A stretch of DNA of 64,000 bases from positions 318,926 to 382,925 of the forward strand of contig CAJJDN010000109.1 in the NCBI GenBank assembly GCA_905182985.1, in the 5' to 3' direction. This stretch comes from Paramecium sonneborni (Eukaryota > Ciliophora > Oligohymenophorea > Peniculida > Parameciidae). This document shows, piece after piece, positions 45,848 to 58,188 of the stretch. Position 1 is the stretch's first letter; each line of letters begins with the position of its first letter. The notes beneath the pieces are model-generated. The model saw only the letters and a program-made list of their open reading frames with translations, ran no database searches and had not been told where the DNA came from. A program made the translations under genes and the position numbers.

Positions 45848-48800
45848 TCACAATTCTGATTTATTTTAGGAGATCCTGATTTTTTAATTGATTTTATTTT
45901 TATTATTCAATAACCTTCTTCGAATAAAAAAATAAATAACCAATAATAATAATACTAATAGGAAAGAAAAAAGAACCCAAAAAGCAATTTAGTTTAGACT
46001 CTTATCATCTATCACTTAAATAAATATCTTTAATTCTATTTAGGATACTGCGTTTTCTACTAATAATGTAAATGTTATATTATTTTAATTAGAATCATTT
46101 GTTTTTATTTTATAACCAATCTCTCCTATAAAAATCTTACCTATAGAATTTTCAAGAAATATAAAATGAGTAGTATTAATTTAATGATAAATGTTTTCTA
46201 CTAAGAAAGTATGCTTTCCGATATAATCAAAATTATCTGATCCTTTTAAATCATAAAAATAAATAAAAGAAGATGATTTTAAAATTAAACAATGATCACT
46301 AAAATATAATTATTCCATTTAACTTTCAATCTCAAAATTTCTTAAAATTCTTAATGGTTTATAATCTAATTATAAATTTTTCTTTAATATTTCAATTAGA
46401 CTAATTATTGAAAATTTACTTGAAATCTACAAAATCGTAATTTATAATTTTTCATCATCAATTCTACATTCTAAAAATTATAATTTGAACTCATAATTTA
46501 TATAAGGCTATATTTTTATTTAAAATTATTTATTTACAGCAGCATCTATAGTTTCCTATAAAAGAATAGCTATTCCCTCTACTTAAAATTGCCCCTAATT
46601 TAGAGATAGAATTTTAAATTATAAATTCTATTCTTTCTATAAAGATAGTGATATATACAAGTCATTATCACCTTTGATTTTAAGAATTTCTATTATTTAC
46701 AAATTATTTTATATATAATATATAGCAGATCTGGTAATTGAATATATTTCTAATTAAAATTTTTCTTTAAATAAGATTAAATTTCCTGTTTTAAAGCTTT
46801 GAAAAAAAGTATTAGGAGTTATTTGTTTTTATATTTCAAATATCGGTTATGATTTCAATTACAAAGCAACTTAATCAATCAAATAAATAACTCCTCTTAT
46901 TTTATTAGTATTATGGTTAAAAAATATAAATAATAGTTATTCTTCATTAATTAATATTATATTTTATAAATACTCTTACTTTTCAATTAAATACGAACTT
47001 GTATTTTAGAATAACGCAATTGAATTGTTCTTATATTAAAATAGGGTTAAATTTAAAAAATTTTTAAATACAGATCCTAAATAAATATTCTTCATCTTAG
47101 CTCCTTATAAAATATTAGAACTGTTTTATTCAGAAAGTATTAATGGTCCTTCAATTTAAAAATTTCCATTATTTATTATTTGTATATGGTCAATTGGACC
47201 AAAAATATAATCATTAATATTTATTTTAAAATTGTTCTCAAATTAATTTTTTTGTATGACATTATTTTATTTTTTTAATAATTCAAAACATTTGTTATAA
47301 TTCAAAATTTCAATTCCTAAATTCATAGTATCAAAATTTGTGTCAATAGGAATTAATTGAAAATAAATTTTTTTGAAAGTTATTAGTGGATTTTATTCTG
47401 GGTAAACAATTTCTAACTAAATATCAAAATCTCTCATATTGAATCTTTGTATTTAGTCTTCCTAATCATAATAGAGTAAATAATTTTCTTAAAAAAAAAA
47501 TTACAATCTACCAATTTGAATAGTTTTTATTTATTTTAGAGGCTATTTATTTAGAATACAAAATAACAATATAAAATTTTTTGAACTATTTCGAGTTGCA
47601 ATTGCTAAGAAATCATTATTAATTTAGTATAACAATTGTCTGACAATTTCATAATCATATAAATTAATTATGTTTGCAGTTGATAGTTAATCATCATCAA
47701 TTATTTACTCGAAAATGAGATTTTTGAAAAGATGTATTCCAATTATGTAATATTCATTGTTTAATTTTTTTTTAATTTATATCATCTATATAAAATCTGT
47801 TTCAACTAAAGTAATTTAGGAAGGAGTAAACATTATCAAATGTTGAAAGAATTGAATTACAGAGTGATATTATCTTGAATAATAAAAAGCTTGAAACTAT
47901 ATAGTTTGATAATTTTATTAGAGATACATATGATATAAATTATACAAAATATTTTTGATATTTTGATCTACTGTTAGAATTCTTGATGTTTTGAGATCAT
48001 AAAAATCAAATTGAACTTCATTTTTAGTAAATACAATAATTACATCTTGGTATTAAAAAATATTGATAATTTCACTTTTAAATCTATATTCAATATTGAC
48101 TGGTTGAACAGCTTCAAATTTTATTAATCTTAATATTCTACCATCCTTTTTCCATAAAAGAATTGAGTCTTTATATTATAATACCTAATATTATGAAGTT
48201 TGGATTTTGTATTAAAACTCCCCTAAACAATCTTTCATTTCAATGTAGTTGTTGGTTTAAAATAAAGAAAAAGATTGTTGATTATCATTTTGATAATATA
48301 ATAAAGTTTATTCTTTGTGAAGTTGATAATTTATTTTTCTACATAAATGATTAAATGGTAATTTATCAAAAATAATCACCCTTAAATTAGAGTCTAAAGA
48401 TTATAAATTTATTCGATAGTCGTTCAATAAATTCAAATATTTTTTGCTAAATAAGACAAAAAATTATTTATTGCAGTTATTTATGAGTCCAAAAGTTTAA
48501 ATTAATTTAGCAGATTTTTAATGATAATTAACTTCAAAACATGTTAAAGTATAATCAAAAGCCTAAAATTAACTCGTAATTAAATATATAAATTTTTTTG
48601 TAGGCTTAATATAAAATCTGGGATAAGAAAATCTATAAAATAAAATTTCATTAGCAACTAAATCAATTTAACATATTAACTTAAATTTATCATCAAAATA
48701 AAATTTTNNNNNNNNNNNNNNNNNNNNNNNNNNNNNNNNNNNNNNNNNNNNNNNNNNNNNNNNNNNNNNNNNNNNNNNNNNNNNNNNNNNNNNNNNNNNN

Positions 48801-50204
48801 NNNNNNNNNNNNNNNNNNNNNNNNNNNNNNNNNNNNNNNNNNNNNNNNNNNNNNNNNNNNNNNNNNNNNNNNNNNNNNNNNNNNNNNNNNNNNNNNNNNN
48901 NNNNNNNNNNNNNNNNNNNNNNNNNNNNNNNNNNNNNNNNNNNNNNNNNNNNNNNNNNNNNNNNNNNNNNNNNNNNNNNNNNNNNNNNNNNNNNNNNNNN
49001 NNNNNNNNNNNNNNNNNNNNNNNNNNNNNNNNNNNNNNNNNNNNNNNNNNNNNNNNNNNNNNNNNNNNNNNNNNNNNNNNNNNNNNNNNNNNNNNNNNNN
49101 NNNNNNNNNNNNNNNNNNNNNNNNNNNNNNNNNNNNNNNNNNNNNNNNNNNNNNNNNNNNNNNNNNNNNNNNNNNNNNNNNNNNNNNNNNNNNNNNNNNN
49201 NNNNNNNNNNNNNNNNNNNNNNNNNNNNNNNNNNNNNNNNNNNNNNNNNNNNNNNNNNNNNNNNNNNNNNNNNNNNNNNNNNNNTTAAGTGAGGAAATAT
49301 TTTGAATTTAATAAAGTACAATGCAGGTCTATGAAAGTAGAAACGAATTAATTTTTGAATAATCATTATCAACATAAAAAAATAAAAACTGGTTTTTATT
49401 ATTCATTCTAAATAGATAATAACTAGACTATGTAAATAGCATAACCTACATATTTTAACATAATTCAAAATTCTCTAGATAAGTGATTTGCTAAGAGTAA
49501 TTAGTAGTTATTATTTATTCATTTAATAAAATATCTATTTCTTCATTATTCCAAGCAATAACTCCCCAATTTTAGCACTAAATAAAAGCTACTAAATATT
49601 TTTGATCAGATATTTAAAAAATTTTTCTTTTGCATAATGTATACATACTACTTTCTAATTTAAATTATTATAATAGTTTTGTTTTGTTTTCAAAATCAAC
49701 AGTATATAATTTCAAAAAGAAATTTGAAAAGCAAAATAAAACAAATCCAAAATTTTACTTATAAAACAATTCTTGACACATTTAATCCCCTTTAATACTT
49801 GAAACCATCTAGAGTTCATTTTATTGCCTTAAATTATCACTTTATAAATATTCTTTGAATTCTATAAACTTTATACATGTGATAAAATAATATTCAAATT
49901 TTTTTAATTAACAAAATAGTTTCCCAAAAACATTACTTATACCATATAATTAAATTATTTAGGCTGAAATGGTTTCTTCTTTATCTAAATTTTTCATTCT
50001 TGATGATTCTTTTATGATGTTGTAATTCTCGTAATTTAAATTTTCTGGATCATTTTCATCGCTTTCGATTATTAATCCTCTTTATTTTATTGAAAAAAAT
50101 ATCTCATCAGGTTCCATTATTGTATTGATACATTGATTTGTCTTACATAATATAGATTTTAGAAGGAGTATATCAATAAGTATTAATTGATATAAAAATC
50201 TCAT
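45848..50204 (-). CDS. large single-pass membrane protein with beta-rich ectodomain (contains assembly gap)
   Basis: Starts at ATG 50204 with a signal peptide (MRFLYQLILIDILLLKSILC) and runs to TGA 45848-45850; the last 60 residues contain one membrane helix (AFWVLFSFLLVLLLLVIYFF) followed by a short basic tail. The ectodomain, over 1000 residues, consists of short beta-like stretches such as NWGVIAWNNEEIDILL and NDYIFGPIDHIQIINNGNFQ, compatible with beta-propellers, as in the smaller gene at 9276-11083. Bases 48708-49284 are undetermined, so about 190 residues and any introns there are missing. Introns are present but not all placed. No enzymatic motif is visible; a surface or vacuolar receptor role is only a guess. 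Confidence 0.62.
48708..49284. other. assembly gap (577 undetermined bases)
   Basis: Run of 577 n inside the second giant gene. Coding sequence in the same style on both sides suggests the gap lies within one gene, not between two. Confidence 0.95.
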
Positions 50205-52245
50205 TTTTGATAAATTTGATTAATCAATTAACTTAATATCGATAGCTTAAAATTTATTTGTATATATTGTATTTGTTTAATAAAAGAATTAATTTTCATT
50301 CTTAAATTTGATGTCCTTTATTTTTTATAATAAAATTTTTTTCGCATTTTAAAATTAATTTTAGCATCAAAACTTAAATAATTACTCATTCTTTGAGAAG
50401 AAACATGTTTTAAATTAATAAATAATGTATATTATTATAAAATATTCACTAGAACTTTTGAAGTTAAAATACTTTTAATAATCTATCTCTCAAATTCTCC
50501 AAATTTTTTATAATGATTATTAATTCAAATAACATTAAGTTAAAAAATTAACAAAAATTTATCAAAATTCTATATTGAAATATAATTTTGCATTATTAGG
50601 TGCAAAAATTAACAAATTCTAATAATATTATATTTATATCTTAAGTTCTTAAAAAATTCTAATAATTTATTAATCAAGCAAATTTCTTGCCAAAAACATA
50701 TAGAATAAATTAGGATATTTTTAAATTAAAATAAAATTATGAATAAATTAAGTAAGCAAGATTAAGTACACATTAGGTTCCAAACAAAATGCTGGTTATT
50801 TTTTAACAGTAAATTTTATTAATTAGAAATTAAAAAAAAATTAAATTCAAGATTTGAAAAATGATTATTTGATAATTTCTTTTAATGGTTATAATTGGAT
50901 CAAGCTTAATTATTCATGTCTTTCCAAAAAAAAAGAATTGTTTTATTTATAGTCCTTGCTTAAAAAAGAATAGTTAGTAATTATATAATCATTTCATCCT
51001 CTTATGCTATGCGGCCATTTAATTCTACTTCTATTTTACCTTTCAAAAATTAAAAAAAAAATAAAAGACTCATGTAAAGCGATAAAGAGATCAAATAAAA
51101 ATTAACATTTTTCTGTAGCTACTTTATTATTTGCCCTTAATTGCTTTATTAAATATTTTATTACAAATTCCTTTCGAAGTCAGTATATTATCAACAAATA
51201 CTTTATAGATTTATTAATTATAAATTAAGTTATTAGAGAAATGTAATAAAATTATTAACAAATAAATATTAGTATTAATTATTAGTTGCTCAGAGTGCAT
51301 TTTATTTAAACTTTTATATCATCTTTCATTTATCAAAATCAGAATTCATAATGAGACAATAAAGCATAATCGGCAAGCATGTATATTACTCTATTCAAAT
51401 TATATTGATTCTAGATAGCTTCATCCAAATGTTTCAATTTTATCTTAGAAAGTATACTTTGAATTTTTTATTATTCGTTCTTACCATAAATACTACAACT
51501 CATAAACTAAAACAACATTTCTAACTAACTAAGATTAGCTAATAAATCGCACATTTATATCATATATTTTATTTATCATTTTTTTAAAATAGGATAATAA
51601 TCAGTTTGATTATCAAGGTTCTCATTTTTGTGAGTTTATTTTTATATTCAAAATAGGAGAAGCATATTGTGATTAAGTAATTTATTAAATTTAAAATTCA
51701 AATGAATTCTTAAATTTTTAACAAAAATGTTTTGATTTATATTGTGTTTAAAATTGAATCGATCTCTATTCATATATAAAGATATTTTCTAATTTAATTC
51801 ATATATTATCCAGAATTCGAAAATTTGATAAAAATATTGCTCAGAATATATTTCAAATTATATTTAATTAAAGTATTTCAGAAACATTAAATAAATATAA
51901 TTTTTATTAAACATAATTTATTTATTGAAATAAATGAAGGTGGTCTTCATTTGATATTGTTTTATTGAATGATACTGAATAATTTCGAATAGGCTAAGAT
52001 AATTACTGGAAAATATTATATTTGTCGTTTTAAATTAAAACCCAAAATTTAAGCTGTTAATCTATTTTTCAAAGGTTTTATAACATTTTATGTAAAAGGT
52101 TTAAAGCGTGTTTATTGATTATTCTGTAATAATTAGAACAATCAAGAATCGATAATTTTTAGATAAAATATATTAATTCATATTAATAATTAGTTCATGT
52201 ATTCTTACTCTATTGATGTATCTGTATGGCAGTTTCATCTCTGCG
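50205..52245. other. 2 kb without a recognisable gene
   Basis: Very AT-rich. Only short frames without start, intron pattern or protein-like content. A few bases of higher GC occur near 51005-51015, without meaning that I can see. Unusually long for a genome whose genes elsewhere in the window are 20-200 bases apart. Confidence 0.5.
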
Positions 52246-53778
52246 TTAGACAATATTATCAAGTATTTTCTTCTTAGAAGGTTCATGAGTACAAACTCCT
52301 TTACCACAAAAGAAAATCTCCCAAAATCCATAAAACACTGTTAATCCGTATCCAATCATAACTATAAGACTGAGAATCCAATGAATAAAATCTTTCCAGA
52401 TTGGTATATTTTCTACAACAATATCTTTTAGAAGATATTTTACTGCAATTTTATTCATGACTATCATTAAAAATAGGCATATATATACTATAATCAGAGG
52501 GATACAAAAGTATAATTTTAATTTAGGATCAGATTCCATAAAAAAGAGTCTAAAAGTAGTTGTTATTAATAATAAGCTTTAGACACAAATAAAAGATGCA
52601 TAATAATTTAGATAATTACAAGCCCATGTAAAAGCTTAGCAAAATTTGATTCTTGATGCTTTAATAACAAAATAGTGGAAAACTTCAGCAGATCCTACAC
52701 TCCATCTTTTATTTTATCTGATCCATTCAATGAACTCTTACCACATATTTGAACCAGATGTAGGTCCTGAAATAGTAGGACAATATATTGGTTTTATTTT
52801 TAGAGATCTTTTACTTAATGTAAGCCATCTGATATAACAGATTATATCATCCATCTAATATGTTGGATGACAAAAATCACCTTCTATTTATAACTATAAA
52901 GAAGCTGTATAAACACTCATTATATTTATGTTTAATGGAATTAAGGCTCCCATCATTAACATATTTCTTGCTAATCCTGTAATTCTTGTAAAAAAACTAA
53001 GTTTATCAAGTCCCCAATTATAATATAAAACTGGTTACCAAACAAAGTTATTTCTGTCTTTCTCTTTAAGAATATTCATCATTTAAATATCAAGAAAGTT
53101 TTTGTGAAAGATTGTATCAACATCAAAGTTAGTTACAAAGTATTTATTTGGGTCCAAATTAGGGTTATTTTTTTTTAAATGAGCTAAAACAGATCTTATT
53201 GCATAATTGTTATTTGAACATTTCCCTGGTATTTCACCAGGTGTTCCATAAGGATGTATAGTTATTATAAGTTAATCAAAACAGTCTTTAAATTATTCAA
53301 AAACAGTATTAATTTTAGTATCCTTGTCTGGTGTTTTTTCTTCCATACAAACAACCATAATTATCTCTTTGGCTATTCTTTGCTATTAAATATTTTGAAG
53401 AGTCTTTAATAACAATTCTAAAGGTTCTTTGTATATAAATGTCAACAAAATAAATTATATTGGAGTAGGATTTGGAGGCTATTCAGAATGATTAGAAATC
53501 TTTTTCATTGTTAGTTTTATTTTTTATTATGTATTTGCAGCCAAAAACATAAATAAAATCCATAACGAAGCATAAAAAAAATTTACCCCTAAAGTAGCAA
53601 CTAATGGAAGGTAAAAAGGAAAGCCTGCCATTGCAATCATTACTATGTTTATGATCAAATTCCATCTTAATCTACCCCCACAAGTTTTATCTTATTTTAA
53701 TGTCATCTTAGTGGCTATCGGATTTTCTGGTAAATCACTAGAGATAATCAATCTATTATTTTTGTTTGCTAAATCCAT
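52246..53778 (-). CDS. family-2 glycosyltransferase, multi-pass membrane protein
   Basis: One intronless frame of 511 codons (510 residues). N-terminal helices (LIINIVMIAMAGFPFYLPLV, LGVNFFYASLWILFMFLAA) precede a GT-A type catalytic domain: LLTFIYKEPLELLLKTLQN (nucleotide-sugar binding start), the DxD motif in VTNFDVDTIFHKNFLD, a second acid in YQMDDIICYIRW, and QNKRWSVGSAE, the counterpart of the Q/RxxRW motif. Four or so C-terminal helices follow (LKLYFCIPLIIVYICLFLMI, WILSLIVMIGYGLTVFYGF). This order fits enzymes that make and extrude beta-linked or surface polysaccharide. The sugar used cannot be told. It stands alone in a gene-poor region and is fully intact. Confidence 0.85.
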
Positions 53779-55461
53779 TTGATAACTTATTTTAAGCTTA
53801 TTTTAAATTTTGAAAATAATATCAGAGATTCAATTGCATATGAATAATAACAATCCGTTGTTTTGTCATATTCAAAATATATATTTTTTCAGTTAAACGA
53901 TAATGCAAATAAATTATTATTTGCAATTTTAATTTTAAATATGAAATTTTTGTATATTATAATTCATTTTTTGTTTACAGTTTCCTTTTAAATTATTTAT
54001 TGAATTATTTTACATAAGAATAAACTTTAAATTCTTTTGAATATATTTCAACTGAATTATGGAAATAATTCTATGTCTTAATTAACTAAATTATCAAAGT
54101 AACCTTAATTGTTTATTTTTAATTTAAAATGGACTAAAATGACTATTTTCAAGTTTTATCAAGCCATAAAATATTCTCAGAGTGTTTTAATGTTGCAGAT
54201 TCTTTTAAATATAAACTGTTAAATCCTCCTTATTCATATTTTGAATATCCTCTTGCCATAACATTTATATCATTATAATTATTAATAACTTGTATTTTTT
54301 AAAATGCAAATTAAATTCTTATGAGCATAGATTAGAAGAGAGAGTTAGCTTTATATACAAGAAGATTCTGATTTAGATGTTGCGTTAGGAATTAATTTTT
54401 TTATGCTTTTTTTTTAATAAGAAGAACCTGATATAAATTAAATAATATAATTAAACTTTTTATAAATTATAACCAAAAAAAATACATATCTTGTATAGCC
54501 TAACAGTAGTTCATTTAATATATTTTTATTTATCATTTTTGTAAATTATGAAAATGTGGCAATTCAAATTATTTATAATTGTTTAATCATTGGTAGTATA
54601 TATCAAGAGTTAGAAGTTATAAGGGGGTGAAACAGTAATTGGGGATGGTTGGATTATTTTATTTAGGCGGTTTTTTAAATGTTGAAAAGGATTAATCAAT
54701 AATAAGTTAGAAAAAATTGACTAGATTGCATTAAACATTTTTTATAAATGTATTAGTGCTTCAAAAATATAATCAACTCGAACAGAATTTTATATAAAAA
54801 ATAGATGATTTAAAAAAAAAATTTAATAAATCTTAGATTTTATTAATTTATATATTTAATGAAGATAAATTATTTATAAATCTAATTTCAAATTAACTCA
54901 TTAATAAGTATAAGAATTTTGATTTAGATATAATTAACTAAACTTTAATTTATGACTAGAATTGGATAAAAAATTAGGACTCTACGATAAAAATGTGTAT
55001 CGACACGTTTATATGTTTCTTAGGAATTTTCAAAGAGCCTTATTTGAATTCAATTATTTAGCCAATTATGTTTTATTTATATGACTAATCTATTTCAAAT
55101 ATAGTTCTAATTCTGCTTTCACTTAATCATTATATATTTGTTTGCATAGTACATGCCTTTTGATTTGGTAATTTTTTAATTTTCTAAAAATTTTTAATAT
55201 TTCAGTTAACTTTCACATTTCCAATTCAACAAGTTTGAATTCATTTCATGAATTTTTATCAAAAAAAAATAGTTCCCGATAGAAAACCTTTTTTTTAATT
55301 CTATGAATATTAAGATGATTCTATAATTAATAAGTATATCAGATATTTGAATTTTTTTGTCTATTATATTGTGAAATAGATAAGAAGTTTTTACAATTTT
55401 TAAAAGAACTGTTGAATTGAGATATCAAAATAGACTTTGCTTTAAAAATGATTGATTCATC
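53779..55461. other. gene-poor stretch with one short open frame (54129-54371)
   Basis: On the plus strand ATG 54129 opens 80 codons (MDQNDYFQVLSSHKIFSECF..., then a hydrophobic segment PLAITFISLQLLITCIF) and ends at TGA 54369-54371; a neighbouring frame continues with EDSDLDVALGINFFMLFFQ. This could be the first exon of a lost membrane protein gene. Another short frame at 54553 begins with a signal-like MWQFKLFIIVQSLVVYIKS. The rest is AT-rich spacer. Confidence 0.35.
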
Positions 55462-56100
55462 TCATCTTCTGCAAGATTAAGATAATCCTTACAGGCTTTT
55501 ATTAATTTATTTTACATCTCCATGCTTCTATTTTGCTCTTACGAGCATAAACCTAAGTTTAGAATTAAACAAATGATACAATTTTTTTAATGGACATTGT
55601 ATTATTATCATTAAGCATCATATCTACAACTTGATTAAATTTAATCCAATCAAATTCTTTGAAAGGATATTTTCAAAATCCTTTAACCACAGTCTACCAA
55701 TCAAAGTTAAATGTATTATCAGAACCGTAAAATTCATATAAAGAAGTCGATATCCTATAAATATTTCTTAACTGCTTAAATTATATAAGGCAATGTCTTT
55801 AAATTTAATTCACTATATTTTGGTAACAATTTGTGCAATTCAGAAAACATCTCTGATAAATTGATTGGATTAGAGATTGCTCCATTTAAAAATAAAATTG
55901 CTTATTCTGAATTTACATTTTATGACTATGGTATATCTAACACTCTTTTTTTTTTAAATATTTTTTTTCTTTAATTTCTTCTTAATTAAAGATGGAAACC
56001 TTCTCTCTTTTACTTCACAATCATTAAATTTAATTATATAAAATTTGGATTGATTAAAACAAAAATTATTAATTGTGTTTTAATTTTAATCTGCATTTCA
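55462..56100 (-). pseudogene. eroded gene fragment, helical-repeat-like
   Basis: Minus-strand sequence reads like a helical-repeat protein: ISNPINLSEMFSELHKLLPK, LNLKTLPYIIQAVKKYLQ, later FDWIKFNQVVDMMLNDNNT, and a basic end ARKSKIEAWRCKINQ. A final intron of 24 bases near the stop is well formed. Against an intact gene: a TGA interrupts KGF*KYPFKEFDW near 55670, where Trp would fit, and a frame change near 55750 has no good intron. No start is obvious upstream. I read it as a relic; the family is not recognised. Confidence 0.4.
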
Positions 56101-57126
56101 TATTTATCAATTTAATTCTTGGTTAATCATATATTTTTTCATCAAGAATTAAACCTTCTCAACTTGATATTAGAAATAACCCTAAATATTGAAATTAACC
56201 AATTCACAAAAAATTGGATTTAGAATATTTTGTTGCTTTAAACATACAAATATATTAGTTAAAAAAAGAGAATTTAATTCTAAAAGCTTCATAGTATCTT
56301 ATTTATTTAGTCATCATTAGATAGAAAATGCGAAAAGTAAATATTATTTTACTAAATTTATTATAAGAACATTAAATATAAACCTTCTTTTTGGAAAAGA
56401 AGTTAATTTATTGAAGAATTTATATCATAATTAGTTAATTTTAGTTACAATTTATTAAAGATCATTTAATTTTTAAGCAAACTTAATCGATAGATATTTA
56501 GGCGATTACCAATTTAGAAAATCTAATTTTAAGAATTGCATTTATAAAATATGCAATTATTAAGTATTTGATTATAATTTTGCAACCATTAATGTTGAGG
56601 GCATTTCGATATGAGCTAGATCGATTCTAAATTTTTTTAATTTTTAATTTTTAATTTTTATTTAATTGAATTAAATATTGACATTTCTTCTCTTTCACAA
56701 TAATACTTTTTCTTTTTGATTTAATCCGCAATCTCTAAATCAACCTAAATGATAATTTAAATAAAAATATAGTTTTGTAATACTCAAACCTCTTAAGAAA
56801 CAATTAATTAATATTTTTTATGGTTTTTTTTGTTGAAGGCAATATATATGTTACATTACAATCTTATTTTAATGAGCGGTAGAACAATTGTTGTTTTAAT
56901 ATTGATTATAGTGCTGTAGGAAACTGTGATATAAATCAGCAATAGAATGGAATCTGGATTCATATTAGTACTATAAATTAACTAGATGCATTAAGTGTGC
57001 ACTTTTGACCAACGACATATTTTCAAAGATTCTATTTAAATTTACCTAATATACCTTACACGATTTAGAGGAATCATTAATAAGCTGGCAATAACGGCTA
57101 TAACACATAATTTTTAATTTTAATTG
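56101..57126. other. about 1 kb with no recognisable gene
   Basis: AT-rich sequence with no convincing open frame. Around 56635-56665 there is a short run of tandem TTTTTAA-like units (low-complexity). Confidence 0.5.
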
Positions 57127-57456
57127 TCATTTATTTGAAGACTTTTCTCGATTGACTTTTTTTATACGTTTTTATCTATAGAATTGATGCTTCTTGAGTT
57201 TGTACATGCTTTATTATTCTTATAATTATTGATTAATCTAGCTGGTCAGTTATTTCTTTTCAACAATGAGGAGGATTTTTTCAGAAGCATCTTGCAATTC
57301 CTGTTTGAAATTGTGAAACTTTAAACGATTGTTTGTACAAAAAATATGCCTATTGCAGATATCCGATATTTTCTTTTTTTGCTTATCTTTTTTTTATTAT
57401 TGAGCATTTGCAGCAGCTTGAGGTTCTTGCTCGTTAGAATGTTCTGCTTAAAGCAT
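57127..57456 (-). CDS. small hypothetical basic protein
   Basis: A single frame of 110 codons from ATG 57456. Local GC is higher than in the flanks and the content is protein-like: MLQAEHSNEQEPQAAANAQQ, then KKDKQKKKISDICNRHIFC, a helical part with LQDASEKILLIVEKKQ, and a strongly basic end. No family recognised. It may be an isolated exon of a longer gene, since no exon with a signal upstream was found. Confidence 0.4.
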
Positions 57457-57684
57457 TATTTAAAATCAAATTAGATTTTTGCATGAAAGGATAGGTATAG
57501 TCAACTATTAGATGCCAAAATTAAATTATCCAACAATAATTTAGAATTATTTTTTTTGTTTTCTAATTGATTACATGCAATTATAAAACGTCATCAATTA
57601 AATGACAAGAATTAATTATTTTTTGAATTCAAAATATAAAATTCGTAAATCTCTGATACTAACCGGAGATCAGAAGAACAAATA

Positions 57685-58188
57685 ATGCAGCTCAAAATAT
57701 AAAGAAAAGACATAAAACTGTAGCAGATAAAGGAGATCGATCAAGGAAAAGGAGTTTTAACTGTAGCACCAAAAAAATAATTGTAGGAGTAGCAACTGAA
57801 AGCTTTGGAGACAGAACCAAAATAATTCAAGCATGATTGAGAACTATTCTGTTTTTGCTTAACACAAGAAGATATAACCACAATGAAATTTTAAAATGAT
57901 CAACAAACAGAAAAATTACATCAAAATATTCTTTCTTTGGCAACAAATTTCCAATATAATTTCACAATCATGTTGGTGTAACAAGATGCTCATTAAATGA
58001 AGAATAGATCTTCTATGTCTAAACAGTCAAAATGGCAAATTTAATTATTTGGGAACATTTATGCAAATCCTACAGTAATGAATCACTTACTTTACAAGAT
58101 ATTGATGATTATCAGATCTTTAGAACCATTTGATAACTTTAGTATACATCTCTGGTTTACATAAAAAAAATTAAAACTATTCTGCTGA
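57685..58188 (+). pseudogene. open frame of 168 codons broken by a single TGA
   Basis: ATG 57685 opens 51 codons (with GKGVLTVAPKKQLQEQQLKA) to a TGA at 57838-57840; the same frame then continues open for 116 codons (ELFCFCLTQEDITTMKFQND, LSLATNFQYNFTIMLVQQDA) to TGA 58186-58188. The text is protein-like across the TGA, so it may have been one gene with a Trp or Arg codon lost. Chance cannot be excluded. No family recognised. Confidence 0.3.

Noticed and set aside
48668..49375. 235-residue frame across the N gap
   Set aside because: Open only because undetermined bases contain no stop codons.
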